Shown here in pieces: positions 1-9,051 of a DNA stretch of 64,000 bases. This DNA is from Actinomycetota bacterium. Lineage in GTDB: Bacteria; Actinomycetota; Coriobacteriia; Anaerosomatales; PHET01. The DNA is taken from the NCBI GenBank assembly GCA_029265315.1, contig JAJUJM010000003.1:186001-250000 (forward strand). Direction: 5' to 3'. Numbering within the stretch: the first letter of the stretch is position 1; the number at the start of each line of letters is the position of its first letter. Position numbers and translations under genes: made by a program. The notes beneath the pieces were generated by a model. It ran no database searches and was not told where the DNA came from. It was given only the letters and a program-made list of their open reading frames with translations.

Positions 1-507
1 TCAGGCTTCTTCGTCGAGGTGAAAGCGCGTCCGTTCGGCAGCAGCACATGGACGCGGGTGGCGACGAGTACGACCGCGCCGGACGGGACGTTCACGATGC
101 GCGTGAGACCCGTCAAGCGTACCGAGTACCGGGTCTACAGCAGGTGGAGCGCCACTGCGGATGGCGACGCTGTGGGCTACGGTGTCGGACCGGTCATGAC
201 GGTATGGCCCCGCGCCTACCTCACCATCAAAGCGCCTGTTCGCGCCGTCGCCGGCAAGACCTTTGACGTGACCGGTCTGATCAAGCCCTCTCACGGGCGG
301 GGCACCGGCCACGTCCGCGTGCTGGCCTATCGTAAGTCGGGCGCCGAATGGCGACCGCACAAGGCTTTCGCGGCACGCAACTCCTCCGTGGCCTGGCGGG
401 CTTCGGTGAAGCTGCCGAAGGGTGTCTACCAGCTTCGTGCGACCGTGCCCACGGACACACTGCACGCCACGACCGTCTCCTCTCCCAGAACGGTGACGGT
501 GAGGTAG
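1..507 (+). CDS. C-terminal part of a secreted Ig-like repeat protein (5' truncated by window)
   Basis: The reading frame is open from base 1, so the gene begins upstream of the window; a GTG at 19 is only an internal codon. The visible ~169 residues contain the ends of two beta-rich, Ig/CNA-B-like modules (a piece ending near AYLTIKAPVRAVAG, then TFDVTGLIKPSHGRGTG onward). They match the style of the C-terminal modules of the following subtilase (positions 2150-2741), including phrases of the type RVRPVKRTEYRVYS versus SVRPARPTDYRVRF. The stop at 505-507 is 2 nt before the next start, so the two genes are probably an operon of surface or secreted proteins. The catalytic part, if any, lies outside the window, so no enzymatic function can be assigned. 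Confidence 0.75.
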   Translation, partial: SGFFVEVKARPFGSSTWTRVATSTTAPDGTFTMRVRPVKRTEYRVYSRWSATADGDAVGYGVGPVMTVWPRAYLTIKAPVRAVAGKTFDVTGLIKPSHGRGTGHVRVLAYRKSGAEWRPHKAFAARNSSVAWRASVKLPKGVYQLRATVPTDTLHATTVSSPRTVTVR

Positions 508-509
508 CG

Positions 510-2741
510 ATGCGCTCTCGTCGCACAGGGACTCTCGTGCACCTGCTCTTGGCGGCCGTGCTCGCGACGCCACTGTCCCCGGTCGCGGCATCCGGGGGCG
601 CGGTGTCAGATGGCACTGCGGCATCATCGGTCGCTCTGGCGAGTCCCGCCGTGCCCGGCGGCGCCGGAAGCGTGGTCGTGGGCGTCGCTCCGGGGGCTGA
701 ATCGCTCGCCGAGTCCGCGCTCATCGAGGCCGGGGCCGCGATCCAGCGCAGGAGCGAGGCCGGCTCGTTCGTCGTCGTCCGGCCGCCGGCGGGAGTCGCT
801 GTGGAAACCTTCGCAGCTCGCGCCGCCGGGCTCAAGGGCGTGCTGTATGCCGAGTCTGAGAGTGTGGTGCGGGCGTCGCTCGTGCCCGATGACCCTGGTT
901 TCGGCTCGCAATGGAACCTGGAACGTATCGGTATGCCGGATGCCTGGGACGTGACGCGGGGCTCGTCGGACGTGCGCATCGCCGTCGTCGACTCCGGGGT
1001 CGACCTGGACCACCCCGAACTCGCCGGTCGTCTCGACACGGACGCCGACTACGACTTCATCGAACGCGATTCACAGGCCGACGATGCGTATGGACACGGG
1101 ACCCACGTGGCCGGCATCATCGCAGCGGCGACCGACAATGGGCGCGGCGTGGCGGGCATCGCGGACGGATGCACGATCCTTCCGGTGCGCGTGCTCGACC
1201 GGTTGGGATTCGGTTGGGCGTCGGTCATGGCCGAGGGGATCCGTTACGCGGCGGATCAGGGCGTCGACGTGATCAACATCAGCGCCGGGGACTCGGTGGA
1301 CTCGCGCGTCCTGAGCGATGCCGTCGACTACGCCGTATCGAAGGGCTGCGTCATCGTCGCGGCCGCAGGGAACCGCAATTCGCGGACGTTGGACTTCCCT
1401 GCGGCGTACCCTGATGTCATCGCCGTGGGTGCTGTGACCGCCGGTGATGCGAAAGCTCCGTACTCCTCGTACGGTGAGAGACTCGACATCGTCGCGCCCG
1501 GTGGCGAGAGGGCGGGCCTGCAGGTCCTGTCCCTTCTGCCCGTGAGTGCAACCAATCCGGCCGGTACCGGACTCATGCACGGAACGTCGATGGCCACCCC
1601 GCACGTCGCGGCCGTGGCGGCACTGTTGCGATCATTGAACCCGACGTGGACTGCCGGCCACGTCACGCGCCGGATCCTCGAGACGGCAGAGGACATCGGT
1701 TCGCTCGGCAAGGACGATTCCTATGGTTACGGGCTCTTGCGCGCGGACCTCGCGCTCGGGGCCGACGGGGACGACCCGCAGGCGCCTTCCGATGACACCT
1801 TCCCCGGCATTCCCCTGCTGGGCGAGTCCGTCAAGGGGATCGTGGACGCTCAGACCGACCCGGTGGACGTACACTCCGTGGGACTCATCGCCGGACAGGA
1901 ACTGCAGGTCTGGATACGAGGATCGGCTGACGCGACCATCTCGCTCACCCTGTTCGACCGTTCCGGCGAGAGCACGGCCGATGCCGCCCCCCTGGAGTCC
2001 GTGGTGGCCACCGGGGCCTCCGCGGTCTTGACCTACTCGGTTCCGGAAGGCGGGACAGGTCGTTACCGCTTGCTGGTGCGCGCGGAGGAAGGTGGCGGCG
2101 AGTACGCACTCACCATGCGTCGCGGCCGTCCCGTCTTCATCAACACGACGGCGCCGAGGACGTCCGCGTGGGGAGGGTCCGTCTCGCTCTCAGGCCGGGT
2201 TGTTGATGCGGACGGCGTGGGGATGGGCGGACTACGGATCCTGCTCGACATGCGGCCTGCGGGCCAGCCGGGCTGGACGGTCGATGTGGCGCAGACACTC
2301 ACCGATGACGCTGGGCGCTTCCGTCTGAGCGTGAGGCCGGCACGTCCCACCGACTACCGCGTTCGATTCGAGGGCGCTCCGGGCCAGCTCGCTGCTGTGA
2401 GCGAGACGATCCGCATCTCGCCTCGTGCGGCGCTCGGCGCCCCTGAGCCAACAGGGCCCGTCAGGCGCGGCGTCACGTTCACCGTCGCGGGCACCCTCAA
2501 ACCCCGATACTCCGAGGACGATAAGGTCGTCCGTGTGACGCTGTGGGAGAAGGTGGGCGGCACGTGGGTCTCGCGCAGGTCGGTGCTCGCGGAGAACAGG
2601 GACCGTGACGCGGCGACGACGCGCTACTCCGCCCGCCTGACGATACCGAACGCCGGCACGTGGAAGATCACGGCGAGCGTCCCAAGGTCCGCACGGCATG
2701 CCGCGACCACGTCAGCGGCGGTGCTCCTGAGTGTTCCATGA
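510..2741 (+). CDS. Secreted S8 family serine peptidase (subtilase) with C-terminal Ig-like modules
   Basis: Predicted exported subtilisin-like protease of 743 residues. The ATG at 510 is chosen because it follows a GGTGAGG ribosome-binding site and gives a typical signal peptide (two Arg, then LLLAAVLATPLSPVAAS); an open frame upstream overlaps the previous gene and is not needed. The catalytic triad is intact: Asp161 in AVVDSGVD, His196 in YGHGTHVAG and Ser360 in GTSMATPHVA, with the oxyanion Asn in AAAGN. Residues ~35-135 look like an inhibitor-I9/propeptide region. After the protease domain come a PPC-like region (~430-520) and two Ig-like modules (~545-640 and ~645-743). No sortase motif or C-terminal membrane helix is visible, so it is probably secreted. 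It overlaps nothing and follows the preceding Ig-like gene by 2 nt. Confidence 0.9.
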   Translation: MRSRRTGTLVHLLLAAVLATPLSPVAASGGAVSDGTAASSVALASPAVPGGAGSVVVGVAPGAESLAESALIEAGAAIQRRSEAGSFVVVRPPAGVAVETFAARAAGLKGVLYAESESVVRASLVPDDPGFGSQWNLERIGMPDAWDVTRGSSDVRIAVVDSGVDLDHPELAGRLDTDADYDFIERDSQADDAYGHGTHVAGIIAAATDNGRGVAGIADGCTILPVRVLDRLGFGWASVMAEGIRYAADQGVDVINISAGDSVDSRVLSDAVDYAVSKGCVIVAAAGNRNSRTLDFPAAYPDVIAVGAVTAGDAKAPYSSYGERLDIVAPGGERAGLQVLSLLPVSATNPAGTGLMHGTSMATPHVAAVAALLRSLNPTWTAGHVTRRILETAEDIGSLGKDDSYGYGLLRADLALGADGDDPQAPSDDTFPGIPLLGESVKGIVDAQTDPVDVHSVGLIAGQELQVWIRGSADATISLTLFDRSGESTADAAPLESVVATGASAVLTYSVPEGGTGRYRLLVRAEEGGGEYALTMRRGRPVFINTTAPRTSAWGGSVSLSGRVVDADGVGMGGLRILLDMRPAGQPGWTVDVAQTLTDDAGRFRLSVRPARPTDYRVRFEGAPGQLAAVSETIRISPRAALGAPEPTGPVRRGVTFTVAGTLKPRYSEDDKVVRVTLWEKVGGTWVSRRSVLAENRDRDAATTRYSARLTIPNAGTWKITASVPRSARHAATTSAAVLLSVP

Positions 2742-2848
2742 AGAGGTCGGGCGCGACGAATCCCGCAGTAGGGTCTGTCGCCCCCACCACCTCGCGCCCG
2801 CCCGGTCTCCTCGCGCCGAATCGGACTCCCCGTAGTGCGCGAGCGTCA

Positions 2849-4066
2849 TCATCGGCGCGCGATGCGCCCTGACCGCACCTTGGCTCCGAAGGCCGCGCGC
2901 TTGGGCCGTTTCGCCGGACGCCCCTCGAACGGGATGATGCGACCTTCCCGGTAGGGGAACCCCTCGAGGTCGTGCACGGGCAGCACCTTGCCCAGCAGGT
3001 ACTCGATCTCGCGCAGCTGGGTGATCTCGTCCGGTCCCACGAACGTCAGCGCATAGCCGCTCGCGCCTGCGCGCCCGGTGCGTCCGATGCGATGGACGTA
3101 GTCCTCCGGGTTCTCGGGGACGTCGTAGTTGACCACGTGGTCTATCTCTGAGATGTCGATGCCGCGAGCGATGATGTCGGTGGCGACCAGTACGTCGACC
3201 TTGCCCTCGGCGAACCGCGCGAGCGCCTTGTCACGCTGCTGCTGAGTGCGATCGGCGTGCATCACCGCGACGGAAAGGCCCTTGCGGTCGAGGATGGTGC
3301 GGACGAGGTCCGCCCGGGCCTTCGTCTTCGTGAAGACGAGCACGCGGTCGGCGCCGCGCGCTTCGATGAGGGCGGCGAGCAGGTCGGGCTTCTGCGACTG
3401 CTCCACGGGCATGATGGCCTGTTCGATGCCCTCGGCAGTCGTTCCTTTGCGGGCGATCTCGACGAACGCAGGTTCGTGAAGCATCCTCGCCACGATCTGC
3501 GTGATCTCGGGAGAGATCGTCGCGGAGAACAGCAGGTTCTGACGCTTGGTGGGCAGGAAGCCCAGGATGCGCCGGACGCTGGGCCAGAAGCCCATGTCGA
3601 GCATGCGGTCGGCCTCATCGAGTACCAGGACGCGGACTTGAGACAGGTCGACGTCGCCTCGGTCCACGAGGTCGATGAGGCGGCCGGGGGTGGCGACGAG
3701 CATGTCGATGCCGTCTGAGACGCGCTTGACCTGTGGGCCGTACTTCACGCCACCGACCACGGCAGCCACCCGTTGCCCGGTGTGTCGTGACACGGCTGTC
3801 GCGACACCGTCGATCTGGGCGGCGAGTTCTCGCGTCGGGGTGATGACCAAGGCGAGCGGCTTTCCGGACCCGTGTCCGATGCGCTGCAGGAGCGGCAATG
3901 TGAACGCCGCGGTCTTGCCGGTGCCGGTCTGGGCCGCGCCCACGACGTCACGCCCCTCGAGGACGAGGGGTATCGCCTGGGCCTGGATGGGGGTTGGCTT
4001 CTCGTAACCGAGCGCGGCCACCGCCGCGAGGATCTCGTCCGACAGACCGAGTTCTTCAAACGTCAT
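2849..4066 (-). CDS. rhlE: DEAD-box ATP-dependent RNA helicase, RhlE-like
   Basis: RNA helicase of 405 residues; unwinds RNA duplexes in ribosome assembly or mRNA decay. Motifs run in family order: Q motif (GYEKPTPIQ), Walker A AQTGTGKT, PTRELA, DEAD, SAT, ARGIDI and HRIGRTGRAG, followed by a short basic tail rich in Lys/Arg. The start at MTFEELGLSD matches the N-terminus typical of RhlE proteins; a longer reading to 4102 would add 12 unmatched residues. On the minus strand a TATACT hexamer (4073-4078) ends 6 nt before this ATG and no Shine-Dalgarno is visible, which suggests a leaderless transcript. It converges on the subtilase gene and diverges from cls. Confidence 0.92.
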   Translation of the reverse strand: MTFEELGLSDEILAAVAALGYEKPTPIQAQAIPLVLEGRDVVGAAQTGTGKTAAFTLPLLQRIGHGSGKPLALVITPTRELAAQIDGVATAVSRHTGQRVAAVVGGVKYGPQVKRVSDGIDMLVATPGRLIDLVDRGDVDLSQVRVLVLDEADRMLDMGFWPSVRRILGFLPTKRQNLLFSATISPEITQIVARMLHEPAFVEIARKGTTAEGIEQAIMPVEQSQKPDLLAALIEARGADRVLVFTKTKARADLVRTILDRKGLSVAVMHADRTQQQRDKALARFAEGKVDVLVATDIIARGIDISEIDHVVNYDVPENPEDYVHRIGRTGRAGASGYALTFVGPDEITQLREIEYLLGKVLPVHDLEGFPYREGRIIPFEGRPAKRPKRAAFGAKVRSGRIARR

Positions 4067-4072
4067 GAGATG

Positions 4073-4078
4073 AGTATA
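4073..4078 (-). promoter_or_regulatory. -10 element of rhlE, likely leaderless
   Basis: The minus-strand hexamer TATACT is followed by CATCTC and then the ATG of rhlE, so transcription would be expected to begin at or next to the start codon. No convincing -35 is seen at 16-18 nt. The same hexamer precedes the SRP RNA gene (10388) and lies upstream of dnaX (10550). Confidence 0.5.
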
Positions 4079-4147
4079 CGCCCCTTGACGGGTCGCGGAC
4101 ACTCGCTGCGGAGCTCGCTCGGCGCCGACGGGGTACCATCAACCTCG

Positions 4148-5575
4148 ATGTTCGATACGCTGCTCCCTCTTGCCATAGCGCTCTACTCGCTTGCGGTGAT
4201 CGTGACGCTCATCTATGAGGAGCGCGATCCCTCGACGACGCTCGCGTGGATTCTCGTCCTGCTGCTGCTCCCCGGTCTGGGCGTGTTCCTCTACCTGCTG
4301 TTCGGGCGGGACCAACGCAAGGCCGGGGCTCGTGACAAGCACCGGGTAGAGGGTGCGAGACGGGCCGCGCAAGCGGTCGCACCGCTGCGGGACGCGTACC
4401 TCTTCAGCCAGTCGCCTCATGCAGAAGATCCGCTCTACCGGCTCGTGGCCAGCGCGATCGAGCGGTTCAACGGCACCACGCCGCTGCCCTGCGTCGACCT
4501 GGCCATCCTCTCAAGCGGCGACGAGAAGTTCACGCGACTGCTCGCCGACATCGAAGCAGCTGAGCACTCCGTCCACCTGCAGTACTTCATCTGGGAGGCC
4601 GATGAGCTGACCGGCCGCGTGTGCGATCTGCTCGCCGCCAAGGTGGCCCAAGGGGTGCAGGTGCGCATCCTCTATGACTGGGTGGGTTCCGCGTTCTACA
4701 GCAAGCGCCAGCTCAAAGCGCTGAAGACCGCCGGTGCGCACGTGCGCCCCGACCGTGCCGACTGGCGCACCTTGAACTTCCGCAACCATCGCAAGTGCGT
4801 CGTCATCGACGGGCGGATCGCCTACACCGGCGGGATGAACATGGGTCTGGAGTACGCCGACGGCGGCAGACGTTTCGACGAGTGGCGCGACACGCATCTG
4901 AGGTTCTTGGGGCCGCTCGTTCACGATGTGCAGGCGCTCTTCGCGTCGCGCTGGTACCGGGTGAGCGGCGAGGACCTGTTCGATTCCGCCTGCTTCCCGA
5001 CACCTGATCCGCTTCCGGACGGCTCGTGGGTGTGGGGCCAACTCGCCTTCTCGGGGCCCGAGTCCCAGTGGCAGTCCTTGCGGCACGTCCTCCACCTGGC
5101 CATCGGTCAGGCCACGGAACGCGTGCGGGTACAGTCGCCCTACTACGTGCCCGACCAGACCATCGCGGACACGCTCGCGGCCAACGCGGCCGCCGGCGTG
5201 GACGTGCAGTTCATGATGGCTGGCGTGCACGACAAGCGTCTCCCGTGGTGGGCCGCGTTCAGCTACCTCGACGAGCTCGTCGAAGCGGGCGCGCGCGTGT
5301 ACCAGTACGAGGCGGGGTTCCTGCACAGCAAGGCGGTGACGGTGGACGGGCGGCTCGCCTCCATCGGAACGACCAACTTCGACATCCGCAGCTTCGTGCT
5401 CCATGACGAGCTCCAGCTGTTCTTCTACGACGAAGGCGTGGCCGCGGCGCAGGACGCCCTGTTCGACAAGGACGTCGCCTCATGCCGCGAGGTGACCATC
5501 GAGACCCTCGAGCGCATCGGCCGCCTCGCCCGGTTCCGCAACGCGGTGGCTCGGCTCTTCTCGCGCGTGCTGTGA
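4148..5575 (+). CDS. cls: Cardiolipin synthase (two-HKD phospholipase D family)
   Basis: Membrane enzyme of 475 residues that condenses phosphatidylglycerol into cardiolipin. It has two N-terminal transmembrane helices (residues ~3-25 and ~36-56), then two phospholipase D half-sites: His214-x-Lys216-x4-Asp221 (HRKCVVID) and His393-x-Lys395-x4-Asp400 (HSKAVTVD). Length and layout match ClsA-type enzymes. The ATG at 4148 is the first that gives the standard N-terminus; further in-frame codons upstream overlap rhlE and encode no conserved sequence. No Shine-Dalgarno precedes it, but TACCAT (4134-4139) sits 8 nt upstream, again suggesting a leaderless message. Confidence 0.93.
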   Translation: MFDTLLPLAIALYSLAVIVTLIYEERDPSTTLAWILVLLLLPGLGVFLYLLFGRDQRKAGARDKHRVEGARRAAQAVAPLRDAYLFSQSPHAEDPLYRLVASAIERFNGTTPLPCVDLAILSSGDEKFTRLLADIEAAEHSVHLQYFIWEADELTGRVCDLLAAKVAQGVQVRILYDWVGSAFYSKRQLKALKTAGAHVRPDRADWRTLNFRNHRKCVVIDGRIAYTGGMNMGLEYADGGRRFDEWRDTHLRFLGPLVHDVQALFASRWYRVSGEDLFDSACFPTPDPLPDGSWVWGQLAFSGPESQWQSLRHVLHLAIGQATERVRVQSPYYVPDQTIADTLAANAAAGVDVQFMMAGVHDKRLPWWAAFSYLDELVEAGARVYQYEAGFLHSKAVTVDGRLASIGTTNFDIRSFVLHDELQLFFYDEGVAAAQDALFDKDVASCREVTIETLERIGRLARFRNAVARLFSRVL

Positions 5576-5662
5576 CGCGGCGTGGCGGCGGGGTTCCGTC
5601 ATGGGGTGGGGCGATGTGGTGCGGTCATGGGACGTGCGGACGGGCTTCGGTGACAAGGCGAG

Positions 5663-6556
5663 TCAGTCGACCAGGTCTGCGAGCGCGGCTTCAAGGTCGG
5701 GAAACGCGAACGAGAACCCGGCCGCACGAAGTGCCTCTGGCAGCGCTCGCTGGCTCATGAGCGTGTAGGGCGCAACCTCGCCGAGCACGAGCCTGAGCGC
5801 GAACGGCGGTACAGGCAGCCACGAGGGACGGTGGACGACCCGACCCAGTGTCCGGGTGAACTCCGACATTCGTACCGGGTTGGGCGAGCACGCGTTCACC
5901 GCACCCCTCAGGCCATCATGTTCAATCGCGAAACGGTATGCGGAAGCGATGTCCGCTTCGTGTATCCATGGCACCCACTGACGCCCGTCGCCCACGGGCC
6001 CGCCGACGAAGAAGCGCATCGGGGTGAGCAGCTTGGGCAGAAAGCCGTCTGGCCCCAAGACGAGCCCGGTACGCATGACGACCACGCGGCAGCCGGCATC
6101 GGCGGCTTTCAGGGCCTCGCGCTCCCAGTCGACAGCGAGGTCGGCGAGCCAGTCGCCACCCACCGGCGCGTCCTCGCCAAGCTCCTCGTCGCCCCGGTCG
6201 CCGTAGACGCCGATCCCGGAGGCGTTGACCAGTACCGCCGGGCCTTCTCCGTGTCCGCGCGCGACTCTGATGGCTTCGACGAGCGACCGGGTCGTGCCGA
6301 TGCGGCTCTCGCGCAGCAATCGCTTGCCGCGGGTGTTCCAGCGGCTCGCTATGGGATGACCGGAGAGGTTCACGACGGCGTCCGCGCCTGCTACGGCCAT
6401 CGCGGCGTCGGACAGCGCTTGTTCGCTGACTCCCGCCGGAGGCCGCACACGTCCGGGCCTGTGCGAGAGCCAGCCCACTTCGTGTGCCGAGGCCAGCAGG
6501 ACCTGTGTGAGCAGGCCACCGATGTAGCCGTTGCCTCCGGCGATGAGCACCTTCAT
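5663..6556 (-). CDS. TIGR01777-type NAD(P)-dependent epimerase (SDR39U1/YfcH family)
   Basis: Atypical short-chain dehydrogenase/epimerase of 297 residues. The N-terminal Rossmann motif GGNGYIGG and the segments [24 protein letters not shown] and [15 protein letters not shown] are hallmarks of the TIGR01777 (YfcH/SulA-like) family, whose substrate is unknown. The ATG overlaps the stop of the upstream nitroreductase gene by 4 nt (ATGA), so the two are translationally coupled and probably share a redox role. It converges on cls with 87 nt between; no terminator hairpin is evident there. Confidence 0.9.
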   Translation of the reverse strand: MKVLIAGGNGYIGGLLTQVLLASAHEVGWLSHRPGRVRPPAGVSEQALSDAAMAVAGADAVVNLSGHPIASRWNTRGKRLLRESRIGTTRSLVEAIRVARGHGEGPAVLVNASGIGVYGDRGDEELGEDAPVGGDWLADLAVDWEREALKAADAGCRVVVMRTGLVLGPDGFLPKLLTPMRFFVGGPVGDGRQWVPWIHEADIASAYRFAIEHDGLRGAVNACSPNPVRMSEFTRTLGRVVHRPSWLPVPPFALRLVLGEVAPYTLMSQRALPEALRAAGFSFAFPDLEAALADLVD

Positions 6557-7362
6557 CCGTCCGCCCTCCCTTCAGGGACCCAGCGGGCGAGGTCAGGAGA
6601 TCGGCCGAGCTCCTCCCAGTGGCCCTCACACCCGTGTGCGCGGGCAGCCACCTCGGCATGCAGCATCGCGATCCCACAGTCGATCTCCTTGCGGACGACA
6701 GGGTGTCTTGAAGCCCGGTCCATCGAGATGACGAGCGAGCCTCCCTCAAGCCGGAAGCGCCACGGCTGCCGGTTCATGGCCGAGGGGGCGACGCGTGCGG
6801 CCTCGACCGCTCCCAACGCCCACTCAGGCCACTGTGGGCCGATGTCTCTGGCGATCGTCCTCAGCGGCTTGCGCCTGCGCGAGCCCGCGAGTGAGACGAA
6901 GGTGCGCTCGGCGCCTGACGCCGTCGCCGCCGCGTGTCCGAGGGGTGAGACCGCGACCACAAGCTCTCCCGGTTCGGTCCGGACGAGTGACCGGGCGGTG
7001 TCGCCATCGAAGAAGCCGGCGACCCAGCAGGTGTCGAGCCCAAGTGATGTCGCCTCCAGTATCGCCGCTTCGCCCGTGTATCCCGCGTGCAGGTACGCCC
7101 GCGGGTCATCGTGGGCGATGATCGCCAGGACGTGCGGTGCGCCCCGGACCTTGCCGTAGGAGCCCACCATGCCAGTGAAGACATCGCGGCCCGGATCGCG
7201 AACCAGCACGACCCTGGCGTCCGGGTAGGGCCGGAACGCCTCGCACAGCTCATCGAAGGCGTCGAGGGCATCGGGCGCCACAGGAGCGGCCGGGTCGAAG
7301 GAGCGGCGCGAGTGACGGCTCAGTAGCGCTTGTGACCAAGCATCGGTCCGTCTTGTCAGCAT
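6553..7362 (-). CDS. Nitroreductase-family protein (TM1586-like)
   Basis: FMN-dependent oxidoreductase-like protein of ~269 residues. RHSRRSFDP at the N-terminus resembles the nitroreductase FMN-binding start; [14 protein letters not shown] lies mid-protein and [10 protein letters not shown], normally near the N-terminus of nitroreductases, is in the C-terminal half. This order is characteristic of the pseudo-dimeric TM1586 family. The start is uncertain: ATG at 7362 leaves 46 nt to the divergent dedA, while ATG at 7410 (with GAAGGTG 9 nt upstream) or 7431 would overlap dedA. The substrate is unknown. The stop overlaps the next gene's ATG. Confidence 0.85.
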   Translation of the reverse strand: MLTRRTDAWSQALLSRHSRRSFDPAAPVAPDALDAFDELCEAFRPYPDARVVLVRDPGRDVFTGMVGSYGKVRGAPHVLAIIAHDDPRAYLHAGYTGEAAILEATSLGLDTCWVAGFFDGDTARSLVRTEPGELVVAVSPLGHAAATASGAERTFVSLAGSRRRKPLRTIARDIGPQWPEWALGAVEAARVAPSAMNRQPWRFRLEGGSLVISMDRASRHPVVRKEIDCGIAMLHAEVAARAHGCEGHWEELGRSPDLARWVPEGRADG

Positions 7363-7408
7363 GGAGTATGCTTCGGCGAAGTCGTCCGCGCCGTCCCTTC
7401 GGAGATCC

Positions 7409-8086
7409 ATGGACCCGGTCACCTTCTTCATCGACCTCTTCCTGAACCTCGACGTCGTCCTCAAAGACTGGGTGGCGGCGTACGGCGCATGGATCTACGC
7501 CATGCTCTTCCTCATCATCTTCCTGGAGACGGGCGTCGTGGTCACGCCGTTTCTTCCCGGCGATTCTCTCCTGTTCACGGCCGGAGCGATAGCCGCGGTG
7601 GCCGGAGGCGGGCTCAATATCTGGGTGCTCGTGGCGGTGTTGTTCACAGCGGCGGTGCTGGGAGATGCGACGAACTACGCCATCGGACGCAAGTGGGGCC
7701 GGGCCATCCTGGATTCGGGAAGGTTCTCGCGCATCATCAAACCCGAACACATAGCCGAGACCGAGGCGTTCTTCTGCAGGCACGGCGGCAAGACGATCTC
7801 GCTGGCGCGGTTCTTCCCGTTCATCCGGACCTTCGCACCCTTCATCGCCGGCATCGGTCACATGGAGTACCGGCGCTTCGCCATGTTCAACGTGGCGGGC
7901 GCGGCGGCGTGGATCACGTTGTTCGTGGGCGCGGGGTACTTCTTCGGCAACATCCCGGCGGTGGCACACAACCTCGAGTACCTCGTGATCGGGATCATCC
8001 TCGTCAGCGTGACGCCCGGCATCTTCCATGCCGTCCAGCGCAGGATCAGAGGCCCGAAGCCGCTTCCCGAGGAGTGTGCCAAGTGA
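7409..8086 (+). CDS. DedA family membrane protein
   Basis: Integral membrane protein of 225 residues in the DedA/VTT (SNARE-associated) family, linked in other bacteria to lipid-carrier flipping and membrane homeostasis. The start MDPVTFFIDLFLNLDVVL matches many DedA N-termini; an ATG at 7361 would add 16 unconserved residues. The conserved FLPGDSLLFTAG motif and the FxRFxPxxRTFAPFxAGxxxM region (ARFFPFIRTFAPFIAG) are present, with about five hydrophobic helices. The stop codon overlaps the GTG start of the ferredoxin-like membrane gene (GTGA), so the two are cotranslated. Confidence 0.92.
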   Translation: MDPVTFFIDLFLNLDVVLKDWVAAYGAWIYAMLFLIIFLETGVVVTPFLPGDSLLFTAGAIAAVAGGGLNIWVLVAVLFTAAVLGDATNYAIGRKWGRAILDSGRFSRIIKPEHIAETEAFFCRHGGKTISLARFFPFIRTFAPFIAGIGHMEYRRFAMFNVAGAAAWITLFVGAGYFFGNIPAVAHNLEYLVIGIILVSVTPGIFHAVQRRIRGPKPLPEECAK

Positions 8087-9012
8087 TCGGGCGGACATCT
8101 CGCTCACGAGGCGACCGACGTTTCCGGTTCGCGAGGTGGACGCTGCTGCTCGCCGTGCTTGCGGTGAGCACGGTGATCGGTCTGCTGCACCAGAAGGCGC
8201 GGCATCTGGGCGTGGTCGGGGTCGATGCGCTCTGTCCGTTCGGCGGCATCGAGTCGCTGTGGGCGTTGTTGACGGCGGGTGTGTTCATCAAGCGTATCGC
8301 GTGGGGCAGTGTCGTGCTCCTGGCTGGGGCGGTCGCGCTGAATCTCGTCGCTGGGCGGGTGTTCTGCGGCCAGTTCTGCCCGCTGGGGACGCTGCAGGAG
8401 CTGTTCGGGGTGTTGCGGGGCCGCTTCGGCGTCACCCGGCGCGAATCGCCACGCATCGTCGATGTGCCCGCGCGCATGCTGAAGTTCGGCGTCTTCGGCG
8501 TCTTCACGTGGCTGGCGTGGCTGTTCGGGACGCTCGTCATCAGGCCGTATGACCCGTGGGTCGCCTATCACCACCTGACGTCGCCCGAGCTTCTAACCGA
8601 GTTCGGCATCGGGACGGCGGTTCTGGGGGTGTCGTTGGCCGGCTCGTTTCTCTACGACCGGTTCTTCTGCAAGTACCTGTGTCCCATGGGCGCGTTCCTC
8701 GCGCTTTTCAGCCGGGTGAGCTGGTTCCGTGTCACGCGCGTCGCACCCGCCTGTGTGGATTGTGGCGCCTGCGACGGTGTGTGTCCCGTCAACATCGAGG
8801 TGTCGAAGGTGCGGACCGTCGTCGATGATTCCGAGTGCATCGCGTGCGGTCTGTGCGTCGATGCCTGCCCGAAGTCCGAAGCTCTTGAGGTGCGCGGCCG
8901 TCGCGGCGGCCACCTCACGCCGCTCGCGCTCGTCGGGGTGACCGCTCTAGCGATGCTCGGCATCGTCGCGGTCACGACGCTGCTCGGCCTGATGGGCTTC
9001 ACCACGCGCTGA
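8083..9012 (+). CDS. Membrane 4Fe-4S protein, NapH/NosR/YccM-like
   Basis: Polytopic iron-sulfur protein of 309 residues, likely passing electrons between the quinone pool or ferredoxin and an exported reductase. It has about five to six membrane helices, two membrane-flanking Cys clusters typical of NapH/NosR (CGQFCPLG and CKYLCPMG), and two cytoplasmic 4Fe-4S motifs (CVDCGACDGVCP and CIACGLCVDACP). GTG at 8083 is selected because GAGGAG lies 8 nt upstream and it overlaps the dedA stop by 4 nt. No nitrate, nitrous oxide or other reductase gene is adjacent, so its partner is unknown. Confidence 0.88.
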   Translation: MIGRTSRSRGDRRFRFARWTLLLAVLAVSTVIGLLHQKARHLGVVGVDALCPFGGIESLWALLTAGVFIKRIAWGSVVLLAGAVALNLVAGRVFCGQFCPLGTLQELFGVLRGRFGVTRRESPRIVDVPARMLKFGVFGVFTWLAWLFGTLVIRPYDPWVAYHHLTSPELLTEFGIGTAVLGVSLAGSFLYDRFFCKYLCPMGAFLALFSRVSWFRVTRVAPACVDCGACDGVCPVNIEVSKVRTVVDDSECIACGLCVDACPKSEALEVRGRRGGHLTPLALVGVTALAMLGIVAVTTLLGLMGFTTR

Positions 9013-9051
9013 GGCGCTGCGTGCGCATCGTCGCCGAGTCTGTCGCCGGGC

